Shown here in pieces: positions 1-7,543 of a stretch of DNA of 64,000 bases. Each line of letters begins with the position of its first letter. The stretch's first letter is position 1. The translations under genes and the position numbers were made by a program. This DNA comes from Verrucomicrobium sp. GAS474 (GTDB lineage: Bacteria; Verrucomicrobiota; Verrucomicrobiia; Methylacidiphilales; GAS474), in NCBI RefSeq assembly GCF_900105685.1, contig NZ_LT629781.1, positions 1,116,001 through 1,180,000 of the forward strand. The letters run 5' to 3'. The notes beneath the pieces are model-generated. The model saw nothing but the letters and a program-made list of their open reading frames with translations, was not told where the DNA came from and did no database searches.

Positions 1-1792
1 CACGATAGGGGTTGCCTCCGAAGAGGGTGGTGCCCACCGGAGGCCGGTAGACGTCGTTCCCGTGGGCGTATTTGTAGGGGAGGCTCTTTTGTCCGATGGC
101 GTTTCCCCCGGGAGTGAGGATGAAGCTCGGATAGTTGTCGGAGCTGTATTGGCCGAGGATGTTGGCGGCGATGTTGAAGACCTGGTAGTCGGGCACCTGG
201 TTGTAGGGTTGCGCGGGGACGGCGGTGTCGACCCGGAAGTGGAGGGCGGTGCTGTCGGCCCCCCAGGCGACGGTGATGGCGTTTTTTTCGCCGTCGGAGC
301 AGAGGCCGAGGGAGCCGCTGAGGATGCCCGCCTTGAGGAGCTCGAAGAAGTCGGGCTGCCGTTTCTTCGTCGCGACCTGCTGGAGGGTCAGGATCATGGA
401 GGGGGTGAGGCCGGCGCCGTCGGGCGAGGTGTAGACCCATTGTTCGCCGTGCTCGGTCGTCGGGCTGTAGGCGGTGGTGTCCCAGACGAGGCCGAAGTAT
501 TTCTTGATGTTCGTGTCGGTGCCGGTGGCGTTGTAGAGGGGATCGGCGACGGGGAGATTGGCGCTCGGCCCCTTGAAGGTGAGCCAGGCGAGGCGGTCGA
601 GGTCGAAGCGGCTCTGGATGAGGGCGGTGCCGTCGGTGGCGCGGAGGTTGGCCAGGTCCCGGTTCGCCGCGGAGGAGGTCTCCGCCAGGGAGGCGTAGTC
701 GATCGTGCTGTCGGTGGGTTTGGCCGGTTTCCAGCTCGGGGAGTTTTTCTCGCGGGAGAAGCTGGTGAGGAAGGGAAGCGCGTTGGTGATGCCGTTGGCG
801 ACGGCGTAGTGGATCAGGTCTTGCCGGCTGAGGAAGGCCTGGTTTCCGGGGGCCGGGGTGATGAAGCCGTTCGTCGACCCGAGCTGGATGAGGTAGGAGC
901 TGTAATTGGTGACCACGCCCGAGGTGCGCCACTTCACGAGGGCATCGACCTGGGCCTGCGTCAGGTTGCCGATCCCGACGAGGGGTACCGTGGCGAGGGA
1001 TCCCTTGCGGGCGATGTCGGAGGCGGTGAGCGGGGTTTGGGAGCCGTAGCCCGCCACGTTGGCGTCGAGGAGGCCGCCGATGTCGTAGACGGTGTAGGCG
1101 TAGCGCCCGACGACGTAGCTGGAGTTGCCCGCGGTGCTGTTGGTGAGGGAGCCGAAGGGAACGGCCGGCGCGTTGGTCAACGGTCCCTGGCGGGTGACGG
1201 GAACCCAGTCCGGCGCACGCATGAGGGCGTTTTCCGCGGACGTCAGCAGGGAGGGGCGCTGCCAGCGGGCGAGGGAAATGTAGCGGCCGTTGACGGAGGG
1301 GTTCAGGGAGCTGTCTCCGACGTAGGAGCGGATCGGGCCGGCAAACTGGTAGCGCGCGCCCGACCAGAGGTTGCTTCCGCCGAGGCTTTCCTTGATCAGG
1401 TTGGTGAGGCCGGCCGCGACCACCGCCTGAGGGAGCATGTTCAGGTTGGTCGTCGGGAGATAGACCGGCGTTCCCGCCGTCCCCGCGGTTTCGGTCGATC
1501 CGGCGCGGATCTCGTCCCGAAGGTCGCCGAGGATGGTCTGCAAGGCGGTGACCGCCAGGAGATCGGCCCGTTCCTGTCCCGAGCTGGCGAAGGAAATCTG
1601 GCGATTCGCCGCCGCCTGGCCGAAAAACGACATGATGAGGACCGAGACGAGCGCCAGCAGGGAGAGGACGAGGACGAGCGCCATCGACCGGTCGGCGCGG
1701 CCGCATCGATGCCAAGCCTCCGTCGCCCCGGAACGGGGAGCGGGCCCCGGGTGCCGGAGGGGCCTGCAAGGTCTATTGGGCGAGAGTGACAT
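1..1792 (-). CDS. Verru_Chthon cassette protein A-like, partial (C-terminus off left edge)
   Basis: The minus strand stays open from an ATG at 1792 to the window edge, about 597 residues. After a basic N-terminus there is one hydrophobic segment (about residues 37-58, ALVLVLSLLALVSVLIMSFF) followed by a long Ser/Thr/Asn-rich exported-type region with many tyrosines and short repeats of polar residues. Size, the single N-terminal membrane anchor and position directly after a C-type gene fit protein A of the four-gene Verru_Chthon pilin-like cassette known from Verrucomicrobium and Chthoniobacter. Its start lies inside the end of the C gene (20-base overlap), so the two are probably translationally coupled. 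The role is unknown; a minor component of a type II/IV pilus-like machine is an inference. The C-terminal part is not visible. Confidence 0.7.
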   Translation of the reverse strand, partial: MSLSPNRPCRPLRHPGPAPRSGATEAWHRCGRADRSMALVLVLSLLALVSVLIMSFFGQAAANRQISFASSGQERADLLAVTALQTILGDLRDEIRAGSTETAGTAGTPVYLPTTNLNMLPQAVVAAGLTNLIKESLGGSNLWSGARYQFAGPIRSYVGDSSLNPSVNGRYISLARWQRPSLLTSAENALMRAPDWVPVTRQGPLTNAPAVPFGSLTNSTAGNSSYVVGRYAYTVYDIGGLLDANVAGYGSQTPLTASDIARKGSLATVPLVGIGNLTQAQVDALVKWRTSGVVTNYSSYLIQLGSTNGFITPAPGNQAFLSRQDLIHYAVANGITNALPFLTSFSREKNSPSWKPAKPTDSTIDYASLAETSSAANRDLANLRATDGTALIQSRFDLDRLAWLTFKGPSANLPVADPLYNATGTDTNIKKYFGLVWDTTAYSPTTEHGEQWVYTSPDGAGLTPSMILTLQQVATKKRQPDFFELLKAGILSGSLGLCSDGEKNAITVAWGADSTALHFRVDTAVPAQPYNQVPDYQVFNIAANILGQYSSDNYPSFILTPGGNAIGQKSLPYKYAHGNDVYRPPVGTTLFGGNPYR

Positions 1793-2603
1793 AAAAATAC
1801 CGCTCCGCCACCCGGACCGACTGCGCCAGGAAGAGTGGGATTCCGGCACCCTCGGCGAATCCGGAACGATTCAGGGCCGAATCCCATAGCACCCCGGGGT
1901 CGGGGGCTCCGTCGGTGGGGTCGGGGAGCGCTTTGACGAGGGCCTGGAGCTGGGCGGAGGTGGCCTGCCGCCGCGCGGTGTCGTCGATCACCGCGACGGA
2001 GACGAGGACGGCCGTCAGGTTGGTGAGGGTGGTGACGGGATTCGGGGAGGGATTGGCGAGGAGGCCCGCCTTGCTCGATCCCGGCGGAGAGAGGACGCAG
2101 ATCTCGAAACGGATGACGCCTTGGGCCAGGGCCTGGTAGCGGGTGGCGGGGATGGCGGGAACGGTGGCCAGCGGAAACGAGACGGCGTTGTCCCCCGTCC
2201 AATTGCATCCGTATGCCGCGCGCTCCAGGCGGAAATCGTCATGCGCCTCCGGCACCGACGGATTGACCCGGTAGCCGATCGCCGTCACCTGCCGGGTGCT
2301 GGAGAGGGCCGTGACTTGGCTGAGGAAGGAGATGGCGTCGTTGCCGGGCTGCTTGAGGATGTTCACGGCGACGTCGGGCCGGGCCAGGCGGGCGTTCCAG
2401 TCGAGGCCGAAGAGATCGAGTGCCTGCCGGGCCTGGGAGAGGGCGTCGATGCGGCGGCTGTCGCCGAGCGTCGCCCGGGAGGTCGCCGTCATCACCTGGA
2501 CGGCGAGGAGCATGATCACGACGAGCGCCGAGGTGGCCACCAATACTTCGAGGAGGGTGAACGAGGCCGTCGCCTCCGTGCGGAGAGGTCGCCGTTCCTT
2601 CAT
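1773..2603 (-). CDS. Verru_Chthon cassette protein C-like pseudopilin
   Basis: A 276-residue protein with a class III (prepilin) signal: a basic leader, then SFTLLEVLVATSALVVIMLL, where cleavage is expected before Phe and Glu is the +5 residue. The hydrophobic helix is followed by a globular domain that contains Cys residues and ends with a Tyr-rich strand. This is the layout of Verru_Chthon cassette protein C. The start codon overlaps the stop of the B gene (ATGA, 4 bases) and the gene runs into the A gene, so B-C-A is one transcription unit. Known for the family: prepilin peptidase processing. Inferred: assembly into a pseudopilus-like fibre at the inner membrane. Confidence 0.8.
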   Translation of the reverse strand: MKERRPLRTEATASFTLLEVLVATSALVVIMLLAVQVMTATSRATLGDSRRIDALSQARQALDLFGLDWNARLARPDVAVNILKQPGNDAISFLSQVTALSSTRQVTAIGYRVNPSVPEAHDDFRLERAAYGCNWTGDNAVSFPLATVPAIPATRYQALAQGVIRFEICVLSPPGSSKAGLLANPSPNPVTTLTNLTAVLVSVAVIDDTARRQATSAQLQALVKALPDPTDGAPDPGVLWDSALNRSGFAEGAGIPLFLAQSVRVAERYFYVTLAQ

Positions 2604-3061
2604 CGCGAGGGGAGCGCCGCCGTCGCCTCCACTTTGCCGTTCGGTGTCGCCGCCTGGGCAGGCCAGGAAACCGTCACCGCCACGTAGTAGGGGGCGAACG
2701 AGCTGGAGGACGAGGGCGGGGTGACGCGGTAGGCGACCCGGTAGCGGCTGTCGGCCTTGTTGGCAATGGCTCCGTCGGCCCCGACCCAGAGGACGTCGCT
2801 CACGACCTTGCCCGGGCTAAGGGCGGGGAGCTTGAAAACGGGGGTCTGGTTCGTTGTGAGGCCGACGGCTTTCCAGTCGGCGATCATCGTCCCGATGATG
2901 TTCACCGAAGTCGATTCCTGCCGCGTATCGCTGTTCGTCCTCAAGCCGAGGGGGATGAGTGCGATCAGCATCAGGATCGCGAAAGCGAGGACGCCCAGGG
3001 ACATCATGATCTCGACCATGAAGAAAGCCGGGGCGGAGGAAGGGCGACGGGATGGATTCAT
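2600..3061 (-). CDS. Verru_Chthon cassette protein B-like pseudopilin
   Basis: About 153 residues from the ATG at 3061, chosen because it places a normal short basic leader (MNPSRRPSSAPA) before the prepilin helix FFMVEIMMSLGVLAFAILML. The open frame goes on upstream to 3115, but that extension looks unlike a leader. Ala rather than Gly precedes the cleavage site and Glu is at +5. A small Val/Ser/Pro-rich domain follows. It is the first gene of the B-C-A cassette. The fourth cassette member (D) is not seen upstream, so it is either absent here or lies beyond the left edge. Two palindromes like those before other operons of this region lie 174 and 253 bases upstream. Confidence 0.75.
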   Translation of the reverse strand: MNPSRRPSSAPAFFMVEIMMSLGVLAFAILMLIALIPLGLRTNSDTRQESTSVNIIGTMIADWKAVGLTTNQTPVFKLPALSPGKVVSDVLWVGADGAIANKADSRYRVAYRVTPPSSSSSFAPYYVAVTVSWPAQAATPNGKVEATAALPSR

Positions 3062-3234
3062 GGGAGTTCGACTTGAACCGGAACTCCGGGATGCCTGATC
3101 GCATCGGACGTCCATTGTCCCTCAATGTAGCGTTGAGCGTGTTGACGATCAATCTTTCCGCGCTCGAAAGGCGAGCCAACGGGATTGTGAGGAAAATCTT
3201 TCATTTATCCAAACCAAGCTTATGGCCATCGAAA

Positions 3235-3250
3235 TCTGCATACAAGTATA
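3235..3250. promoter_or_regulatory. Candidate operator, shared palindrome copy 1
   Basis: TCTGCATACAAGTATA matches the working consensus TCTGCTTATAAGCAGA at 12 of 16 positions and the copy at 38879 at 14 of 16. It lies 174 bases upstream of the pilin-like B gene on the minus strand. Confidence 0.4.
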
Positions 3251-3313
3251 TTATAAGAATCGATATTTCTCAAATTTTATCTTTAAATTTTGAAAATCTC
3301 CAAAGTCATAACT

Positions 3314-3329
3314 TCTGCTTATAAGCTAA
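3314..3329. promoter_or_regulatory. Candidate operator, shared palindrome copy 2
   Basis: TCTGCTTATAAGCTAA matches the consensus TCTGCTTATAAGCAGA at 14 of 16 positions. It lies 253 bases upstream of the pilin-like B gene, in the only sizeable gap before the cassette. Confidence 0.55.
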
Positions 3330-3392
3330 ATGATTTCGATCATTCTTCGCAAGCACCCGCTAGACTTCTCCTGAGGCTTCAGAGAAGAGTTC

Positions 3393-3433
3393 GGGAGGGA
3401 CTCCTGTCGCTGCAGGACAGGTCGGTCCCTCCC
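3393..3433 (-). terminator. Hairpin terminator after the beta-propeller gene
   Basis: GGGAGGGAC (3393-3401) pairs with GTCCCTCCC (3425-3433), and inside it CCTGTC (3403-3408) pairs with GACAGG (3416-3421). The hairpin begins about ten bases after the stop codon of the minus-strand gene. There is no long T-run, so it may also act as an mRNA-stabilising structure. Confidence 0.6.
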
Positions 3434-3443
3434 GCAAGCCTCA

Positions 3444-6400
3444 TCAATGCCCCACGATCTGCACGTTGCCGATCGTCGTGGTGGCCACGGCCGAGCTGTT
3501 GCTGTTCGAGGCGACAGGGAAGCCGATGATCGTCTCCGCTCCCATCGGGATCGTCTGGCTGCTCATCAGGGTCCAGGTCGTCCCGTCCGTTCCGCAGGAA
3601 GTGGTGAAGACGTTTCCCGCCCGCACCAGCTTGTACCAGGTCGGCGGTCCGGCGACGAGGGAGTACGTCCCGAGGGCGGCTCCCGTGGCGGTCCGGTATT
3701 GGGCGATGCGCCGATTGTCGAGGAGGGTGGTGCCGACGCCGTCGATGAACATGGCGTTCGTCGCCATGGAATCGCGCATCATGATCCCCGAGTAGGCGTT
3801 CTGGACGCTGCACGTGAGAGTGTTCAATTGCGCGATGAGGGTGCCATCCCCCGTCATCCCCCGGTGGACGTAATAGAAGGCGTCGGCGGTGGTGCGGCAG
3901 CCGAGGCCGGAGCCGGTGAGCGTGAAGGTGCCCGTGGAGGCGTTGTAGCTCGTGGTGCCCGCGACCGGCACCGTCCCCACGGTATCCGCCGTCCAGGGAT
4001 TCCAACGGTAAATGAGGCATTTCTCCTCCTCGTCTTCCTCGACGAAGATGAGGTACTCCCCGTTGGCCCTCTGGTGGACGGTGACGGCGTTATTGATGTC
4101 GATATTGCCCGAGGCGTTGCCGACCTCCGGCCCCGGGGTCAGCACGGCGACGGAGGAGCCCGTCGTGGCGTTGTAGAGGTAGGTCGGATGACTGGCGAGG
4201 GAGCCCCCCCAGACCGTCGCGGCGAGGAGGTTGCCCTTCACGTCGAAGGCCCTTACCCCGTCGCTCGACGCGGTCCCCGCGCCGCCCGGCTGGGGGAAGG
4301 GGAGGACGATCCGGTAGGCGATCGTCCGCGTGGCGCCCCAGTTGTTGTAACGGATGAGTTCCGTCCCGGCGTAGCCCCAGCTCTGGCCGGTGGGCCGGGG
4401 GTGGGTCGTCGTGTAGCCGCCGAGGTACATCGTGTCGGTCGCGGGGACGTAATGGACGCGGAGGACGTAGGGGGCGGTGAATTCGGCGGGGAGGGCGTAT
4501 TGGGTGTTGTTGGCGCTCGACCACGTTGGGTTGCCGTTGGCGTCGAGGGTCATCTTGAAGCGCCAGATCTTGGCCGCCTGCTGCACGCCGCCGACGTTGT
4601 TGTTCTGCCCGCCGATCGTCCAGACGTCGCCGTTGTCGTCGATGCTCCAATCGAAGATCTCCCCGGAGGGGACGCCGAGGGGAAGTCCGGCGGTGTCTTG
4701 GACGTCGCCGGTGTTGGCCTGTCCGTCGAGATTGGAATCGACCCAGATGGAGAGGGTGTTCGGCGTGCCGCCCCGATTGGTCTCCCGGATGAAGGAGGCG
4801 TAAGGCACGGTCACTTCGCTGCCGCTTTGGAAGCGGAAGACGTGGAGTGTCGATCCCTGGGGATCCTCCGAGACGAGGTACTTCTTTCCATTGATGACCC
4901 GCACCGCCGCGCCGCCCAGGGAGCGCGTGCGGGAGAGGCGGGCATCGCCGGGATAGGCGAAGTTGTTGACCAGCGTTCCCTTGAGGGTCCAGCCCAGGCC
5001 CTGGGCCTTGCTGTAGTCCATGGTGTAGTGGTGGTTCTTCGTATAGACGTCGACGCCGTCGGTGGTCGGGTCGGCGGCGGCGCAGTCGACGCCCTCCGTC
5101 CCCAGGCGTTCCCACAGGAGAGTCGCGGCGCTGGCGGTGGTGGTCGAATTGTACTTCCGCAGCACCAGCCCCGAGGATCCGTGGCCGTAGGCATCCGCGT
5201 ACCAGATCGTGTCCGGGCCGTTGCAGGCCACGTAGAGATTGCCGCTGCCGTCGATGGCGATCCCCCTGGGGTGGTCGAGCTTGCCGGGATTGACCTGCCC
5301 GGCGACGGTCCCGTTGACGGTGCTGTAGACCCCGTACTGGGCGCCGAAGCTCCGCAGGAAGGCCCCGCCCGAGGTGAAGACCTGGATCTGCTGGTTCACC
5401 CCGTTGTCGGCCACGTAGATGTTGCCCGAGGGATCGATGGCGATCCCCTTCGGATCGGCCAGGCCGGGATTGCCCGCGCCGGTCAGGGTCAGGTTGCCGA
5501 GGAGGGCTCCGGCCGTGGTGTAGTGGCCGATCCGCGGCGTCGCTCCCGTGAAGACGATCCACAGGTTGCCGGAGGAATCGGCAGCCATGTCGTGGGCCCC
5601 GGCCGGGATATTGAAATTGAGCGCGGGGGTCTCCGTCTTGCTGCTCAGGCTGATGACGTGGACCGTGACCACGCCCGTCGTGGCGTTGAGGGTGTTGACC
5701 GAGTCGATGGCGTAGAGGTTGCCGCCGGAGATGGCCACGCCGGTGATCGTCGGCCCCGTCGTGCTCGTCGTGAGGACGGAGCCGACGAAGGTCCCGTCGG
5801 GCTTGTAGTAGGCCACGCCGCCGCGCCCCGCATTGGTGGAGAAGGGGGCCTGCGCCACCCAGACGTAGCTGTTGGCGCTGTCCCAGACGACGGAGTTGGA
5901 GCCGTTGAAGTGGGACCCGTTCGCCGCCGCCGTCCAATTGCCGTTGGTGTCGTAGAACGTCGTGGCCACGTCCTCGCTCGACCCGTTCACGAAGAGGGCT
6001 CCGGTCGCCGGGTTCACCCCGAGGCCTTCCCCGTGGTATTGGACGCACCGCTGGCCGCCCGCATAGGTGTTGCCGAGCCACGAGGTCTCCGTGCTGATGA
6101 CGAGGGGGGCGAGGGAGACGTTGTCGTAGGTCACCGTGTTGAAGCCGCTGGTGCTGCGGGAGGTCGCCGTGAGGCCGATGCAGACCGTCGCGGCGAGGTT
6201 GGGCAGCGCCCGGTTGCAGCCGATGGCCGGAGTCCAGGTCGCGCCGTCGGTGGAGAAGAAGAGGGCGATCATGTCCCCGTCCCGCTGGAGCTTCAGCCAC
6301 AGGGGATAGCCCGACGGGGAGTAGGCGTTGAGGCGCGACGTCCCCCCTCCCGAGACGACGCGGGACTGGGAGTAGACCGAGGGGCCGCCGGGCTGCACGT

Positions 6401-6746
6401 AGATCATCTCCTCGCGCGCGCCCGCCGTCAGGGCCTCCCGGATCATGATGCCGTCGGGGGCTCCGGTGTTGACGTTCGTTCCGGAGTTCCCCGTGACCCG
6501 GGTGATGAAGGTGAAGTTGCCCGTGACGCTTTGATAGGCGTAATGGAAGGCGTCGGCGTTCCCGTTGATGTCGGCCCCGCTTCCGCTGACGGTGAAGACG
6601 CCGCCGCTGTAGCTGGCGCTTCCCGCCGTGGTCACGGTGCCGATGTCCTGGTCGCTCCACCCGGCGGGCAAGGCCGCCTCCGCTCGCGGAAGAACGACAT
6701 TGAAAAGGGTTACGAGAACGATCAGGGCACGCATGGGAATCTTCAT
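3444..6746 (-). CDS. Exported beta-propeller (NHL-like) protein flanked by two related lectin-like domains
   Basis: 1100 residues from the ATG at 6746, chosen over an upstream in-frame ATG because AAGGAGG lies just before it and a clean signal peptide follows (MKIPMRALIVLVTLFNVVLPRAEA). Residues of about 28-215 resemble a concanavalin-like DUF1349-type domain (ADAFHYAYQSVTGNFTFITR, DGIMIRE). The middle (about 215-900) carries NHL-like repeats such as DPKGIAIDPSGNIYVADNG and HPRGIAIDGSGNLYVACNG, so a propeller is likely. The last about 190 residues repeat the first domain (ADAFYYVHRGMTGDG, YSGIMMRD). No catalytic motif is evident. A role in binding or sensing glycan at the cell surface is an inference. 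A candidate operator lies 50 bases upstream. Confidence 0.8.
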   Translation of the reverse strand: MKIPMRALIVLVTLFNVVLPRAEAALPAGWSDQDIGTVTTAGSASYSGGVFTVSGSGADINGNADAFHYAYQSVTGNFTFITRVTGNSGTNVNTGAPDGIMIREALTAGAREEMIYVQPGGPSVYSQSRVVSGGGTSRLNAYSPSGYPLWLKLQRDGDMIALFFSTDGATWTPAIGCNRALPNLAATVCIGLTATSRSTSGFNTVTYDNVSLAPLVISTETSWLGNTYAGGQRCVQYHGEGLGVNPATGALFVNGSSEDVATTFYDTNGNWTAAANGSHFNGSNSVVWDSANSYVWVAQAPFSTNAGRGGVAYYKPDGTFVGSVLTTSTTGPTITGVAISGGNLYAIDSVNTLNATTGVVTVHVISLSSKTETPALNFNIPAGAHDMAADSSGNLWIVFTGATPRIGHYTTAGALLGNLTLTGAGNPGLADPKGIAIDPSGNIYVADNGVNQQIQVFTSGGAFLRSFGAQYGVYSTVNGTVAGQVNPGKLDHPRGIAIDGSGNLYVACNGPDTIWYADAYGHGSSGLVLRKYNSTTTASAATLLWERLGTEGVDCAAADPTTDGVDVYTKNHHYTMDYSKAQGLGWTLKGTLVNNFAYPGDARLSRTRSLGGAAVRVINGKKYLVSEDPQGSTLHVFRFQSGSEVTVPYASFIRETNRGGTPNTLSIWVDSNLDGQANTGDVQDTAGLPLGVPSGEIFDWSIDDNGDVWTIGGQNNNVGGVQQAAKIWRFKMTLDANGNPTWSSANNTQYALPAEFTAPYVLRVHYVPATDTMYLGGYTTTHPRPTGQSWGYAGTELIRYNNWGATRTIAYRIVLPFPQPGGAGTASSDGVRAFDVKGNLLAATVWGGSLASHPTYLYNATTGSSVAVLTPGPEVGNASGNIDINNAVTVHQRANGEYLIFVEEDEEEKCLIYRWNPWTADTVGTVPVAGTTSYNASTGTFTLTGSGLGCRTTADAFYYVHRGMTGDGTLIAQLNTLTCSVQNAYSGIMMRDSMATNAMFIDGVGTTLLDNRRIAQYRTATGAALGTYSLVAGPPTWYKLVRAGNVFTTSCGTDGTTWTLMSSQTIPMGAETIIGFPVASNSNSSAVATTTIGNVQIVGH

Positions 6747-6795
6747 CTTTCCTCCTTGAAGTGGCTTTTTTATCCGACTCTTCGGTCGTAATAAT

Positions 6796-6811
6796 TGTAC
6801 ATATAAGCAGC
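6796..6811. promoter_or_regulatory. Candidate operator, shared palindrome copy 3
   Basis: TGTACATATAAGCAGC matches the consensus at 12 of 16 positions, with a perfect right half TATAAGCAG. It is centred about 57 bases before the start of the minus-strand propeller gene. A possible -10 box (TACAAT on the minus strand) overlaps it. Confidence 0.45.
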
Positions 6812-6988
6812 AAAAATGAGATTGGATTGCAACAAAAAACATTTAGAGAAATTCTTCAGGGCCTTTTAATTAATCATTCTAATTTCGTCTCTTTAGCGTA
6901 TTATAAGTGAAGATGGGATGCGTTTCCGGCTTTTCACGAAGGCAATCCATCTTCTCGATTTTTTTGTTGATCCGTTGAGAGAAAAAAA

Positions 6989-7004
6989 TCTGCTTATTAT
7001 CATG
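6989..7004. promoter_or_regulatory. Candidate operator, shared palindrome copy 4
   Basis: TCTGCTTATTATCATG has a perfect left half (TCTGCTTAT) and matches 12 of 16 consensus positions. It ends 14 bases before the first gene of the secretin operon. Confidence 0.4.
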
Positions 7005-7018
7005 AAATAAATGCGGGT

Positions 7019-7543
7019 ATGAAACCGAAACCATGCTCTCTTATCTCTATTGTTTGCCTCGTGCTGGGCGGAGCACCCCTCTTCGGGCAGGTCCTCCCGG
7101 ACAGGCAGGTTCTCCCTTCGGCGATCCCGCCTGAAAGATATCAGGCAATCTGGAGGCGCGCCCCCTTTTCCCCCCCTTCCCAACCCCCGGACGAGGGTCC
7201 TTCCTCCGAATGGGCTCTTTCCGGTTATCTGCGAAGCGGCGATCATTCCCTCGTCTTCCTCGTCGATCGGCAGACTCAGAAACACCTCGTCGTTACCGAG
7301 ACGCCGAATAGCGACGGCCTGGCGCTCTGCTCGATCGACGGCGGCCCCGATCTCCTTCATACGAGCGTCCGCGTCAAGGTCGCGGAAGAAATCGTAACCG
7401 TGAAGTTCGACCCCGATGCCGTCCTGGTCGCGGCGTCGGCCGACCCTGCGTCCGCCGCTTCCCCGCCGCCTCCGACCGTCTTCGCCCAGGTCTCCCTCGT
7501 CAGCCCTCCCTTCGTCCCGTCCGGCGACGCCCCTTCCCGATGA
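7019..7543 (+). CDS. Small exported protein preceding the secretin (GspC/PilP HR-like segment)
   Basis: 174 residues with an N-terminal signal (MKPKPCSLISIVCLVLGGAPLFGQ), a proline-rich linker and a segment WALSGYLRSGDHSLVFLVDR followed by a short strand-rich part. That segment recalls the HR/PilP region of GspC or PilP proteins, which bind the periplasmic end of secretins. The likeness is short and the assignment is inferred mainly from position: its stop codon overlaps the start of the secretin gene (ATGA). The C-terminus is rich in Ala, Ser and Pro. It could instead be an unrelated periplasmic partner. Confidence 0.6.
   Translation: MKPKPCSLISIVCLVLGGAPLFGQVLPDRQVLPSAIPPERYQAIWRRAPFSPPSQPPDEGPSSEWALSGYLRSGDHSLVFLVDRQTQKHLVVTETPNSDGLALCSIDGGPDLLHTSVRVKVAEEIVTVKFDPDAVLVAASADPASAASPPPPTVFAQVSLVSPPFVPSGDAPSR

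Larger units (their letters stand above)
3062..3443. other. Intergenic regulatory region between beta-propeller gene and pilin-like cassette
   Basis: About 380 AT-rich bases without a convincing gene. It holds a terminator-like hairpin for the gene to the right, two copies of the shared palindrome (3235-3250 and 3314-3329), and presumably the promoter of the minus-strand B-C-A cassette. The small open frames here have no recognisable product. Confidence 0.6.

Noticed and set aside
3447-6791. Very long open frame (over 1100 codons) on the plus strand opposite the propeller gene
   Set aside because: It is rich in Arg, Gly, Asp and Val with no domain, mirrors a gene with clear signal peptide and repeats, and is the usual result of GC-biased third codon positions.
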